Source of the DNA: Steroidobacter gossypii
Lineage (GTDB): Bacteria; Pseudomonadota; Gammaproteobacteria; Steroidobacterales; Steroidobacteraceae
Assembly (NCBI RefSeq): GCF_016801985.1
Contig: NZ_JAEVLS010000002.1
Span: 496,001-560,000, forward strand
Reading direction: 5' to 3'
Length of the DNA: 64,000 nt
The notes below the pieces were generated by a model. That model worked only from the letters and a program-made list of their open reading frames with translations. It was not told where the DNA came from and ran no database searches. Below are positions 7,123 to 16,343 of this stretch, piece after piece; position 1 is the stretch's first letter, and each line of letters begins with the position of its first letter. A program made the position numbers and the translations under genes.

Positions 7123-9543
7123 ATGGAAACGCTCGCTCCCGCCACCGCAGGCAAAGCGCCTGCGCGTGCCGACTCTCCTCAGGCCGACTTTCATCTCACA
7201 CCACCGCATTCGGCTCGCACGCAGATGCGAGTGACGAAACGCAATGGCGAGCGTGAAGCCGTCGATGTGAACAAGATCGTCAAAGCGGTCGGGCGCTGTG
7301 GCGATGGTCTCGACGCGGTCGATCCGATGCGCGTCGCGTTGAAGACCATTGCCGGCCTGTACGATGGCGCGACCACGCGCGAGCTGGACGAGTTGTCGAT
7401 TCGCACGGCCGCCTCATTCACGTTCGAAGAGCCGGAGTACTCGCGCCTCGCGGCTCGCCTGCTCGCGGGTTTCATCGACAAGGAAGTGCAGGGGATGGGC
7501 GTGTATTCGTTCTCGCAGTCCATCCGCCTTGGCTTCGATGTGGGGCTGATCAACGAGCGCGTGATGAGCTTCGTCGAGAGCAATGCTCGTAAGCTGAATG
7601 ACGCCATCGACGCCCGTCGGACTCAGGAGTTCGAGTACTTCGGCCTGAAGACGCTCTACGATCGCTACTTGCTGAAGCATCCGACGCGCCGCCTTGCGCT
7701 GGAGTCTCCGCAGCAGTTCTGGATGCGGATTGCTTGCGCGTTGAGCACCAACGTGCACGAAGCGATCGACCTGTATCATGTGTTCTCGTCGCTCGACTAC
7801 ATTCCCAGCTCGCCGACGCTGTTCAACGCAGGCACGCGGCACGAACAGCTGTCGAGTTGCTTCCTGCTCGATTCGCCTTCGGACTCGCTCGAGTCCATCT
7901 ACGACAAGTACAAGGAGATCGCGCTGTTATCGAAGTTCTCCGGCGGCATCGGCGTCGCATGGCACCGCGTGCGCTCGGAAGGATCGCTGATTCGCGCGAC
8001 CAACGGCCTGTCGAACGGCATCGTGCCGTGGTTGAAGACGCTTGATTCCTCGGTCGCGGCGGTCAATCAAGGCGGCAAGCGCAAGGGTGCGGCCTGCGTG
8101 TATCTCGAGCCGTGGCACGCGGACATCGAAGCGTTCCTGGAGTTGCGCGACAACACGGGCGACGAAGGCCGCCGTACGCATCACATCAATATTGCCAACT
8201 GGATCTGCGATCTGTTCATGCGTCGCGTGGAGGCCGACGAGATGTGGTCGCTGTTCGATCCCAAGGACGTGCCGCAGCTGCCCGACTTGTGGGGCGAGGC
8301 GTTCGAAGCGGCCTATATTCAAGCCGAAGCGCAGGGTGTTGCGCGCAAGCAGGTGCGTGCCCGCGATCTGTACGCCCGGATGATGCGCACGCTCGCTCAG
8401 ACCGGCAACGGCTGGATGACCTTCAAGGACAAGTGTAATCGTGCTGGCAATCAGACTGCCCGCGCCGGCAATACGATCCACCTGTCGAATCTTTGCACCG
8501 AGATCCTCGAAGTTACCAGTGAAGGCGAGACTGCCGTGTGCAATCTTGGCTCGATCAATCTCGGCCGTCACCTCACCGACGGTGCGTTCGATTTTGACAA
8601 GCTCGCACAAACCGTGCAGACCGCCGTGCGTCAGCTCGATCGCGTCATCGACCTGAACTTCTATCCGATCGGCACGGCGCGTGCGTCGAACATGCGTTGG
8701 CGACCAATCGGACTGGGCGTGATGGGCCTGCAGGACGTGTTTTTCCAGTTGCGCCTGTCCTTCGACAGCCCGCAGGCGAAGGAAATTTCGACGCGCATCG
8801 CCGAGACGATCTACTTTCACGCGCTGCGAACCTCGATGGAGTTGGCGCGCGAGCTGGGACCCCACGACGCCTTCAAAGACACGCGAGCGTCGGACGGGGA
8901 GCTGCAGTTCGACAGCTGGAGTGTGACGCCATCGGATCTGGCGCTGTGGAATGCGCTGCGCGACGAAATCGAGGCACATGGCTTGCGCAACAGCCTGCTG
9001 ATCGCCATCGCGCCGACCGCTACGATCGCGTCGATCGCCGGTTGCTACGAGTGCATCGAGCCGCAGGTGTCCAACCTGTTCAAGCGCGAGACGCTCTCGG
9101 GCGACTTCCTGCAGGTGAACCGTTACCTGGTCGAAGAGCTGAAGCAGCTCGGGTTGTGGACGGATGAGATCCGCAATCAGATCAAGCTCGCCGACGGCTC
9201 GGTGCAGGGCATTGCCGAAATTCCCGAGGCGCTACGTGCGATCTATCGAACGGCCTGGGAAATCCCCATGCGCGCGCTGATCGATCTGGCCGTTGCGCGC
9301 GGTGCGTACATCGACCAGAGTCAGTCGCTGAACCTGTTCATCGCCAATCCCACCATCGGCCAGCTTTCCAGCATGTACATGTACGCGTGGAAGAGCGGCG
9401 TGAAGACCACCTACTACCTGCGCTCGCGCCCCGCGACAAATATCGCCAAGACGACCGTGCAGGCAACGCAGGCGCAGGTCAGCGACTCGGCGGCGGTGGT
9501 GTGCTCGTTGGAAAATCCTGAAATGTGCGAGGCCTGCCAGTGA
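7123..9543 (+). CDS. nrdA: ribonucleoside-diphosphate reductase, alpha subunit (class I)
   Basis: The catalytic large subunit that reduces ribonucleotides. The frame is open from 7006, but the first ~39 codons are arginine-rich and unlike the family. The ATG at 7123 gives 806 aa. An ATP-cone (MRVTKRNGEREAVDVNKIVKAV onwards) is followed by the ten-stranded barrel. SSCFLLDSPSDSL holds the first redox cysteine, NLCTEI holds the catalytic Asn-Cys-Glu triad, and AVCNLGSINL the second redox cysteine. Tyr764-Tyr765 (KTTYYLRSRP) form the radical path. The C-terminal CSLENPEMCEACQ has the swinging cysteines. nrdB starts 8 bases after the stop. The upstream cobalamin riboswitch is the evident control. 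Confidence 0.96.
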   Translation: METLAPATAGKAPARADSPQADFHLTPPHSARTQMRVTKRNGEREAVDVNKIVKAVGRCGDGLDAVDPMRVALKTIAGLYDGATTRELDELSIRTAASFTFEEPEYSRLAARLLAGFIDKEVQGMGVYSFSQSIRLGFDVGLINERVMSFVESNARKLNDAIDARRTQEFEYFGLKTLYDRYLLKHPTRRLALESPQQFWMRIACALSTNVHEAIDLYHVFSSLDYIPSSPTLFNAGTRHEQLSSCFLLDSPSDSLESIYDKYKEIALLSKFSGGIGVAWHRVRSEGSLIRATNGLSNGIVPWLKTLDSSVAAVNQGGKRKGAACVYLEPWHADIEAFLELRDNTGDEGRRTHHINIANWICDLFMRRVEADEMWSLFDPKDVPQLPDLWGEAFEAAYIQAEAQGVARKQVRARDLYARMMRTLAQTGNGWMTFKDKCNRAGNQTARAGNTIHLSNLCTEILEVTSEGETAVCNLGSINLGRHLTDGAFDFDKLAQTVQTAVRQLDRVIDLNFYPIGTARASNMRWRPIGLGVMGLQDVFFQLRLSFDSPQAKEISTRIAETIYFHALRTSMELARELGPHDAFKDTRASDGELQFDSWSVTPSDLALWNALRDEIEAHGLRNSLLIAIAPTATIASIAGCYECIEPQVSNLFKRETLSGDFLQVNRYLVEELKQLGLWTDEIRNQIKLADGSVQGIAEIPEALRAIYRTAWEIPMRALIDLAVARGAYIDQSQSLNLFIANPTIGQLSSMYMYAWKSGVKTTYYLRSRPATNIAKTTVQATQAQVSDSAAVVCSLENPEMCEACQ

Positions 9544-9551
9544 GCGCCGTC

Positions 9552-10568
9552 ATGACTTCCCGTAACGCCTCGTTGCTCGACCCCGGTTTCGACCTCACGT
9601 TGCGGCCGATGCGTTATCCGCGCTTCTATGAAATGTACCGGGCTGCGATCAAGAACACATGGACGGTCGAGGAGATCGATTTCCAGATCGACCTGGGGCA
9701 CCTGAGCCAGCGCATGACGCCGGCCGACCGGCATTTGATCGAGCGATTGGTGGCGTTCTTCGCGACCGGCGACTCGATCGTGTCGAACAATCTGGTCATC
9801 AGCCTGTATCGGCATATCAACTCGCCCGAGGCGCGGATGTACCTGTCGCGCCAGTTGTTCGAAGAAGCATTGCACATCCAGTTCTACCTGACGCTGCTGG
9901 ATAACTATGTCCCGGATCAGCAACGTCGAGCGCAGGCATTCGCCGCCATCGAGAACATTCCGTCGATCCGTCGCAAGGCGCAGTTCTGCCAGAAGTGGAC
10001 TGATGAAGTGTTCGGACTGCAACAGATCGCGAGCGAGGCGGACAGGCGGCGCTTCCTGCTCAACCTGACGTGTTTCGCCAGCTGCATCGAGGGATTGTTC
10101 TTCTTCGGCGCGTTCGCTTACGTCTACTTTCTGCGCTCCCGTGGGTTGTTGCCCGGCCTGGCCGCCGGCACGAACTGGGTGTTTCGTGACGAGAGCGCGC
10201 ACATGGCGTTCGCCTTCGAGGTGATCAACACCGTGCGGCGGGAGGAGCCCCACCTGTTCGACGCCTCTTGGGCGGAGCAAGTGCAAACCATGATCGAGGA
10301 GGCGGTCGAGTGCGAGGCAGCCTTTGCCGAGGACGTGTTGTCCGGCGGCGTGGTCGGGCTCACCAGGCGCGAAATGCGGCAGTACCTGGAGTACGTCGCT
10401 GACCAGCGATTGCGTGCGTTGCAGTTGCCGGCCCGCTACAACGTCCGCAATCCCTTCGCGTTCATGGAACTGCAGGACGTGCAGGAGCTGACGAATTTTT
10501 TCGAGCGGCGGGTCTCGGCTTATCAAGTTGGCGTGCAGGGCGAGGTCGCCTTCGACGAAGCCTTTTGA
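9552..10568 (+). CDS. nrdB: ribonucleoside-diphosphate reductase, beta subunit (class I)
   Basis: A 338-aa ferritin-like radical-generating subunit. The frame is open from 9525, overlapping nrdA, but the ATG at 9552 just after the nrdA stop is the likely start. Iron ligands and radical site are intact: Glu105-x2-His108-x3-Tyr112 (EEALHIQFY) has the spacing of the E. coli Glu115/His118/Tyr122 group, followed by the Glu in SCIEGLFFFG and the ExxH of FRDESAHMAF. The retained Tyr argues for a tyrosyl radical rather than the Phe-type or Mn/Fe variants. No ferredoxin-maintenance gene (yfaE) lies next to it. It completes the B12-regulated operon with nrdA. Confidence 0.95.
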   Translation: MTSRNASLLDPGFDLTLRPMRYPRFYEMYRAAIKNTWTVEEIDFQIDLGHLSQRMTPADRHLIERLVAFFATGDSIVSNNLVISLYRHINSPEARMYLSRQLFEEALHIQFYLTLLDNYVPDQQRRAQAFAAIENIPSIRRKAQFCQKWTDEVFGLQQIASEADRRRFLLNLTCFASCIEGLFFFGAFAYVYFLRSRGLLPGLAAGTNWVFRDESAHMAFAFEVINTVRREEPHLFDASWAEQVQTMIEEAVECEAAFAEDVLSGGVVGLTRREMRQYLEYVADQRLRALQLPARYNVRNPFAFMELQDVQELTNFFERRVSAYQVGVQGEVAFDEAF

Positions 10569-11135
10569 TGGCGCGTCAACGTTGGCGCGGGCCCCCGCCT
10601 AACGTCGCGCCGTAACCGTAGATCACTGGCGCTTCAGGCGCCGCCAGCTGACGGATGACGGCGTTGCGGTATCCGAATACACTGATGCGCCTGGCGGTCA
10701 TCCCCATGATGATATTGACCATGCGCAAGGCAGCGTCGCCGTTCGCGAGAATGACGCCAAGTCAGCTGACGTAAAAGCGACGGCTCAAGGGCAGTTGGGC
10801 GTACTGGTCTGGCTAATCAGCGGCGCTCGCGAGTGTTGTTCTGCTCCTGGGGTTGCAGCGAAAGCGACTCGGCTTTGGTCGGGGCCGGCAGGCTCGTACT
10901 GCATCGACGTCCGTACCCGGCGCAACCCCTACGTCTGCGGCATCCTAAGCTCGTCGGATTGGGCGTCGACGCATCGTCGACCGGATGGGAACTTGTAAGG
11001 CGTTCAAAGACTTTCATTCACCAGCCACCCCCGGCAGCATGCAGCGTTGCCGGTATCAATGTCCCCCAGGTATCGGTCCGCGCACCTGAGGAAATGGACC
11101 GGGCAGGCTAGCAGGCCTCTTGCAGGAGATTTAGC
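10569..11135. other. intergenic region after nrdB
   Basis: No gene is well supported here. On the minus strand, 10576-10722 encodes a 48-aa protein-like tail (MVNIIMGMTARRISVFGYRN near its start, APVIYGYGATLGGG near its end) that could be the remnant of a lost gene. I do not recognise it. The rest shows only short overlapping frames in all directions. AGGAG at about 11123 serves the pseudogene that follows. Confidence 0.4.
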
Positions 11136-11410
11136 ATGTCGCAACAGCCGGCGGATCACGCCAACGCAGCTTCCCTGCCACGCGCGTTGGAACGCGACGT
11201 TTTCTTGCGGATCCAGGGCGATTGCTACGTCAGCGAAAAGTCCGAGGAGAGGATCGTGTTCGGCGATGGCCAGTGTCCGTTCGTCGCGAAGGCCGTTGTA
11301 CGCCCTGCAATGCGCGGCTAAGGGGACGACCGTTGATGCGACCTCACCGGCCGATGCAGGCAGTGCCGCACGCGTGCCGCCCACCACTATTCTGCTGGAT
11401 ATCGCACCTT
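11136..11410 (+). pseudogene. internally deleted MetOD1 (methanogen output domain) gene
   Basis: An ATG with AGGAG upstream opens a 61-codon frame that is clearly a shortened copy of the intact gene at 38668-39204. Both share PLERDVFLR-type N-termini (here ALERDVFLR). The copy then jumps straight to IQGDCYVSE, where the intact protein has about 70 residues in between. It resumes the Cys-containing core as CPFVAKAVVRPAMRG and stops where the intact one continues [14 protein letters not shown] second frame downstream (CAAKGTTVDATSPADAGSAA) faintly resembles the intact C-terminus, so a second small deletion or frameshift is likely. A kinase gene follows, as for the intact copy. Function is presumably lost. 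Confidence 0.75.
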
Positions 11411-11522
11411 TGCTACGTTGCATGCGCCGCTCGCGCAGCGTGAATACGACCGTTCGGCCGACCGCGATGAAGCCTCCCATGCGATGGCCGGCGCCGCCGC
11501 CTACGTATGGCGGGAGACAGCG

Positions 11523-12902
11523 GTGATCCCCACCAACCTCAGCGGGGCGGAGCATGCCCTCGCACCAATGTTCGACCAAGCGGGAGTCGGGATCGCGCAG
11601 ATCGATCTCGACGGCCGCTATCTATTCGTCAGCGAAGCGTACGCCAGCATGTTCGGGCGCACCCGCGCGGAACTCCTGCAGAAGCGCTTCCACGACATCA
11701 CCCAAAGCGAGGATCTCGCTGTCGCACTGGATGCGCTGATCCGGACAATCGACACCGGCGCTCCCGCGCTGATCGAATGCCGTCACCTGCGGCCGGATGG
11801 CAGCCACGTGTGGACGCGCAACAGTATTGCTGTAGCTCGCGACGAGGGTAAGGCGCAGCACCTGCTGGTGGTCGCTCAGAACATCGATGCGGTCCGGCGA
11901 GCGGAACGGCCGCTCAACCGCGGCCGGCCCGATCTGCGGCTGTTACTGGAGTCCTCGGCCGACGGTGTCTACTGCATCGATCGTGATGGTCTGACGACGC
12001 TGTGCAACGCGAGCTTTTTGAAGATGCTCGGGTTCGCACGCGAGGAAGATGTGATCGGCAAGGACCTCCACGAGATCATTCATCATGCCCGCGCCAACGG
12101 TTCGCCTTGCCAAAAAGAGGATTGCCCGATCTACCGCGCGGTGCACTCGGGGCGGCACATGCATGTGCCCGATGAGTTGCTATTTCGTGCCGACGGGACG
12201 AGCTTTTCGGTCGAGTACTGGGCCCTGCCGATCGTCCGCGACGGGGAGATTCAGGGCGCTGTATGCACGTTCATCGATCTCACCGAACGCAAACGCGCGG
12301 AAGCACGCCAACAACTGCTCAACCGCGAACTCGCGCACCGGGTCAAGAACACGCTCGCGATGGTGCAGGCAATCGTCGCCCAGTCGCTGCGCAACGCCGC
12401 CACGCCGAAGGAGGCGATGCAGGTCATCAACGAGCGCTTGTTCGCGCTCGGTAAAGCTCACAACATCCTCACGCAAACACAATGGGGCACTGCGCCCATC
12501 ATGGACGTCGTGGAGGGGGCGATCGCGGTTCACAACACGGCGTCACGGCGGATTCACGTCAGCGGTCCGATGATTGATCTGGGCGCCAAGGCCGCCCTCG
12601 CCATTACGATGGCAATGCACGAGCTGTGCACGAACGCCGTTAAATACGGCGCGCTGTCGACCGAAACCGGTAAGGTGCTGATCGAGTGGTCGGTTACCGG
12701 AGGCGCCGCGAATGCAATGTTCCGGCTCACCTGGCGCGAATGCGGCGGCCCCCCGGTGGCGCCACCGACTCGCAAAGGCTTCGGTTCCAGACTCATCGCC
12801 GAGGCGATCGGGGCTGATCTCAAGGGTCGTGCTCGGCTCGACTTTCCTGAAGAGGGTGCTTCGTGGACCTTGGAGGCGCCGGTACAGGCCGTGGGCCAAT
12901 GA
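11523..12902 (+). CDS. PAS-PAS-HWE family sensor histidine kinase
   Basis: About 460 aa from the GTG at 11523, which has GGGAG 6 bases upstream; the frame is open from 11418 and an ATG at 11484 is an alternative. No membrane segment is present, so it senses in the cytoplasm. Two PAS domains are visible: the first includes GVGIAQIDLDGRYLFVSEAY and the second GVYCIDRDGLTTLCNASFLKMLGF with a CQKEDCPIYRAV segment. The HWE phospho-acceptor box reads NRELAHRVKNTLAMVQAIVA, and the ATPase part has MHELCTNAVKYGALS and GFGSRLIAEAIG. HWE kinases usually signal to a stand-alone receiver. None is adjacent, and the gene sits behind the broken MetOD1 gene that probably once supplied its partner sensor. Confidence 0.9.
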   Translation: MIPTNLSGAEHALAPMFDQAGVGIAQIDLDGRYLFVSEAYASMFGRTRAELLQKRFHDITQSEDLAVALDALIRTIDTGAPALIECRHLRPDGSHVWTRNSIAVARDEGKAQHLLVVAQNIDAVRRAERPLNRGRPDLRLLLESSADGVYCIDRDGLTTLCNASFLKMLGFAREEDVIGKDLHEIIHHARANGSPCQKEDCPIYRAVHSGRHMHVPDELLFRADGTSFSVEYWALPIVRDGEIQGAVCTFIDLTERKRAEARQQLLNRELAHRVKNTLAMVQAIVAQSLRNAATPKEAMQVINERLFALGKAHNILTQTQWGTAPIMDVVEGAIAVHNTASRRIHVSGPMIDLGAKAALAITMAMHELCTNAVKYGALSTETGKVLIEWSVTGGAANAMFRLTWRECGGPPVAPPTRKGFGSRLIAEAIGADLKGRARLDFPEEGASWTLEAPVQAVGQ

Positions 12903-12932
12903 CCTCGCGCAGCTGCGCAACCTAGGCGCGTC

Positions 12933-13802
12933 TCAGTTTGCGTCGCTCGTAGTCAGCGCTTGCCGCTGGCTCTCCAGCCAGCGATACCACTCATCCAGGC
13001 CCTCGCCGGTGCGGGAGGAGGTGTACAGAACGGAGGCGTCCGCATTGACCGCGCGGACCTGCGCAAGCGCCCGGCTCAGATCGAAATCGACATAGGGCAG
13101 CAGGTCGATCTTGTTGATCAGGATCAGGTCCGCCGCTCGGAACATGTGTGGATACTTGACCGGCTTGTCGTCGCCTTCGGTGACCGAAAGGATCGCTACC
13201 TTGCGGTGTTCCCCCAGGTCGAACAGGGCAGGGCACACGAGATTGCCGACGTTTTCGATCATCAGGATCGACCCCGCTGGCGGATTGAGCTCCTCGACGC
13301 CCCGCGCGACCATCTGCGCATCCAGATGGCAGCCCGTGCCGGTATTCACCTGCACCACCGGCGCGCCGGCTGCACGAATGCGCTCGCCATCGTTCGACGT
13401 TGCCTGGTCGCCTTCCACGACCAGCAGCGGAGTGCGGTTCCCCAGATCCCGAATCGTGCGTTCGAGCAGCGTTGTCTTGCCCGCGCCGGGACTGCTCATG
13501 AGATTGATCGACAACACCTTGCGGGAGCTGAACCAATGGCGATTGGCGCTCGCGAGTGCATCGTTCTTCGCGAGAATGCGCGTCTCGATTTCCACCACCG
13601 TGCTCGATCCGTGGTCGTGCGAATGGTCGTGCGTATGGTCGTGAAGATGGTGTGATCCCGGATGCAGGCGGTGAGGCGGATGGCTGTGGCGAGTGCCGTC
13701 AGCGTGCACGTGCTCATGCGAGCCCAGCACGATCAATTGGCCGGTTTGCATGTTGAGCGCCGTCGCGCCCGCGTCATCGTCACAACCGCATACACCGCAC
13801 AT
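12933..13802 (-). CDS. hypB: hydrogenase nickel incorporation protein HypB
   Basis: A 289-aa GTPase that delivers nickel to the hydrogenase large subunit together with HypA. The N-terminus MCGVCGCDDD is the high-affinity CxxCGC-type nickel site. Residues ~30-75 are very His-rich (HDHTHDHSHDHG), a nickel store found in some HypB/HypB-like proteins. The G1 loop is SSPGAGKTTLLERT, with ENVGNLVCP and ILINKIDLLPY (G4 NKxD) following. It is the last gene of the operon, overlaps hypA by one base and converges with the kinase gene. Confidence 0.97.
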   Translation of the reverse strand: MCGVCGCDDDAGATALNMQTGQLIVLGSHEHVHADGTRHSHPPHRLHPGSHHLHDHTHDHSHDHGSSTVVEIETRILAKNDALASANRHWFSSRKVLSINLMSSPGAGKTTLLERTIRDLGNRTPLLVVEGDQATSNDGERIRAAGAPVVQVNTGTGCHLDAQMVARGVEELNPPAGSILMIENVGNLVCPALFDLGEHRKVAILSVTEGDDKPVKYPHMFRAADLILINKIDLLPYVDFDLSRALAQVRAVNADASVLYTSSRTGEGLDEWYRWLESQRQALTTSDAN

Positions 13803-14140
13803 CAGCGCACCTCATCCACTTCCATCGCTTTGATCTTCAATTCTTCACCGGCCAGAGGCACCAGCCGTTGCGAGCCGCACGAGCATGGCGTGCTCCAGCT
13901 CGGCAAGTTGAACTCTACGCCGCAGGACAGGCAGCGGGCGCGGCCCTCGATCTCCACGATGTCGAGCGAGGCGCCCTGGAGCGGCGTGCCGTGCGCGGCG
14001 GCTTCAAAACAGAACGCAACCGCATCGGCCAGCACGCCGGAAAGCTTGCCGATCTCCACGGTCACTCGCCGCACCCGACGTCCCGCCGCCGCCTCTGCGA
14101 CAATCGCGACGATGTTACGGCTGATGCCCAGCTCATGCAT
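13802..14140 (-). CDS. hypA: hydrogenase maturation nickel metallochaperone HypA
   Basis: 112 aa, standard length. The N-terminal MHELGIS provides the nickel ligands (Met1 amine, His2). The zinc finger is formed by CLSCG and PCSCGS. VTVEIGKLSGVLADAVAFCFEA is the conserved dimer segment. It lies between hypE (12-base gap) and hypB (one-base overlap) and works with HypB in nickel insertion. Confidence 0.97.
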   Translation of the reverse strand: MHELGISRNIVAIVAEAAAGRRVRRVTVEIGKLSGVLADAVAFCFEAAAHGTPLQGASLDIVEIEGRARCLSCGVEFNLPSWSTPCSCGSQRLVPLAGEELKIKAMEVDEVR

Positions 14141-14152
14141 CTTCCGAGCACC

Positions 14153-15226
14153 TCAACAGATTCGGGGCAGCTGTTCGCCCACGAGCATGTCGACAATGCG
14201 ATGTCCGCCGAGCAGCGTTCGCATGACGACACGGCCCGGCTCCAGCTCAGTCACGCGGCCCACGATGCGCGCCTCGGCGCCGAGTGGGTGCGCTTGCAAA
14301 GCTGTCAGTGCGGCGTCCGCATCCTCGGGCGCGACGATGGCTACGAGCTTGCCTTCGTTCGCCAGGTAGAGCGGATCCAATCCGAGGATTTCGCAGAACC
14401 CGCGGACTTGCTCACGCATGGGGCATTGAGCCTCGTCGATCTCGATACCGACATGAGAGGCTTGTGCGATCTCATTGAGCACCGTTGCAATGCCCCCTCG
14501 CGTAGCGTCGCGGAGGCAGCGCACGCCCGGCGCGCGAGCGAGCAACGCTGCGACCAGTTCGTGCAAAGGTGCACAATCGCTCTCGATCGTGCAGTCGAGC
14601 GCCATCTCACCGCGCGCGGCGAGAATGGCGGCGCCATGCTCGCCAAGCAAACCATTCACCAGCACGACGTCGCCTGGCCGGGCTGCATGAGCATTGAGTT
14701 GCACCCCTTTGGGGATAACGCCGAGCCCAGAGGCCGTAATGAACAGTTTGTCGCATGCGCCGCGCGGCACGACTTTGGTATCCCCGGTCACGATGCGAAC
14801 GCCCGCGAGTTGCGCGCTATGCGCCATCGATTGAGCAACCTTCCGTAACAGCTCGACGGACGTGCCTTCCTCGATGATTGCCGCGCAAGAGAGATACAGC
14901 GGAATGGCGCCGCCCACGGCGAGATCGTTGATGGTTCCACACACCGCAAGCTTGCCGATGTCACCCCCAGGGAAGAACAACGGATCGACGACGACCGCGT
15001 CCGTGGTGAAGGCGAGCCGGTCCCCGGCCGCCGCGAGCATGCCCAGGTCCAGGCGCGCTTGATCTTCCATCGGGGCGAGGTCGCTGTTGTCGAACGCAGC
15101 GACGAACACATCGTCGATGAGATCCTTCATGGCCTTGCCGCCGCCGCCGTGGGCCAGCGTCACGGTGGCAACTTGCAACTTGCCGAGCACCCGCTGCGGG
15201 CGAATGTGAGTTTTACCCACGGGCAC
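14153..15226 (-). CDS. hypE: hydrogenase expression/formation protein HypE
   Basis: A 357-aa member of the AIR-synthase/PurM fold that dehydrates a carbamoyl group on its C-terminal cysteine to cyanide, the source of the iron-bound CN ligands. The N-terminal LAHGGGGKAMKDLI glycine loop binds ATP, and the C-terminus ends in PRIC with the essential terminal Cys. Internal motifs GDTKVVPRG and RDATRGGIATVLNEIA are typical. The start overlaps the hypD stop by 14 bases, indicating tight coupling with its partner genes. Confidence 0.97.
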   Translation of the reverse strand: MPVGKTHIRPQRVLGKLQVATVTLAHGGGGKAMKDLIDDVFVAAFDNSDLAPMEDQARLDLGMLAAAGDRLAFTTDAVVVDPLFFPGGDIGKLAVCGTINDLAVGGAIPLYLSCAAIIEEGTSVELLRKVAQSMAHSAQLAGVRIVTGDTKVVPRGACDKLFITASGLGVIPKGVQLNAHAARPGDVVLVNGLLGEHGAAILAARGEMALDCTIESDCAPLHELVAALLARAPGVRCLRDATRGGIATVLNEIAQASHVGIEIDEAQCPMREQVRGFCEILGLDPLYLANEGKLVAIVAPEDADAALTALQAHPLGAEARIVGRVTELEPGRVVMRTLLGGHRIVDMLVGEQLPRIC

Positions 15227-16343
15227 CAGTCCGCTGCTTCGCGCTGCTGTATTGGTAGTACGCGGCGCACGCGCCTTCCGAAGAAACCATCAGCGCACCG
15301 GCGGGGGTCTGCGGTGTGCAACTTGTTCCGAAGACCTTGCACTGCCAGGGTTTGAGCACCCCCTTCAAAACCTCGCCGCATTGGCACGCCTTGGGGTCGG
15401 CAATACGCGCGTTCGGGATCGCGTAGCGGCGCTCGGCATCGAAACGCGCGTATTCCGGTCGCAGACGGACGCCCGAGTGGTCGATCGAGCCCAGGCCACG
15501 CCATTCGAAAAAGGGCCGCAACTCGTACACGCGCGCGATCGCCTGCAAAGCCGCGACGTTGCCACCTGCCGCTGCGACCCGCGCGTACTGGTTCTCGATC
15601 TCGCAGCGACCTTCCTTGATCTGCTTCAGAACCATCCAGATCGACTGGAGCACATCGAGGGGCTCGAAGCCCGCGATGACCAACGGCCGCCGGTAGTGGC
15701 GTGCGATGAAGTCATAAGGCGCGCTGCCGATCACCATGGAAACGTGGCCGGGTCCGAGAAAGGCGTCGATCCGCACGTCGGGACTGTCGAGAATCGCCTT
15801 GATGGTCGGGATGATGGTGATGTGATTGCAAAACACCGTGAAGTTATCGATGGCTTCGCGATCCGCCTGCAATATGGTCAAGGCGGTGGCCGGCATCGTG
15901 GTCTCGAAACCCAGGCCGAAGAACACGACTTCGCGATCGGGATGCGCTCGAGCCAGTGCAAGCGCATCCATTGGCGAATAAACCATGCGCACATCCGCAC
16001 CTTCGGCGCGTGCCTGCATCAGGCTCTTGCGCGAACCCGGGACACGCATGGCGTCGCCGAAGGTCGTGAAGATCACGTTCGGCTGCTCGGCGATCGCGAC
16101 ACAATCATCGACGCGTCCCATCGGCAGCACGCACACAGGACAGCCCGGGCCGTGAATGAGCTCGATGCGCGCGGGCAGCAGCTCCTCTACGCCGTAGCGG
16201 AAGATCGAATGTGTGTGCCCGCCGCAGACTTCCATGATGTGAATCGGCGTCGAGCCACCTTCGATGCTGCACGCCAGTTTCTCGATCTCCGTGGCGAGCG
16301 CCGCAGCTTTGTCTCTGTCGCGGAATTCATCAACGTACTTCAT
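15213..16343 (-). CDS. hypD: hydrogenase formation protein HypD
   Basis: 376 aa from the ATG at 16343; the open frame goes on upstream to 16433 inside the SIS gene. HypD is the iron-sulfur scaffold on which Fe(CN)2CO is assembled with HypC. The redox and iron sites appear as EVCGGHTHSIFRYG and GPGCPVCVLP. FGLGFETTMPATA and GPGHVSMVIGS are core signatures, and the cluster-binding cysteines lie in CQCGEVLKGVLKPWQCKVFG and GTSCTPQTPAG. The start overlaps the SIS-domain gene by 4 bases (ATGA). Confidence 0.97.
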   Translation of the reverse strand: MKYVDEFRDRDKAAALATEIEKLACSIEGGSTPIHIMEVCGGHTHSIFRYGVEELLPARIELIHGPGCPVCVLPMGRVDDCVAIAEQPNVIFTTFGDAMRVPGSRKSLMQARAEGADVRMVYSPMDALALARAHPDREVVFFGLGFETTMPATALTILQADREAIDNFTVFCNHITIIPTIKAILDSPDVRIDAFLGPGHVSMVIGSAPYDFIARHYRRPLVIAGFEPLDVLQSIWMVLKQIKEGRCEIENQYARVAAAGGNVAALQAIARVYELRPFFEWRGLGSIDHSGVRLRPEYARFDAERRYAIPNARIADPKACQCGEVLKGVLKPWQCKVFGTSCTPQTPAGALMVSSEGACAAYYQYSSAKQRTGARG

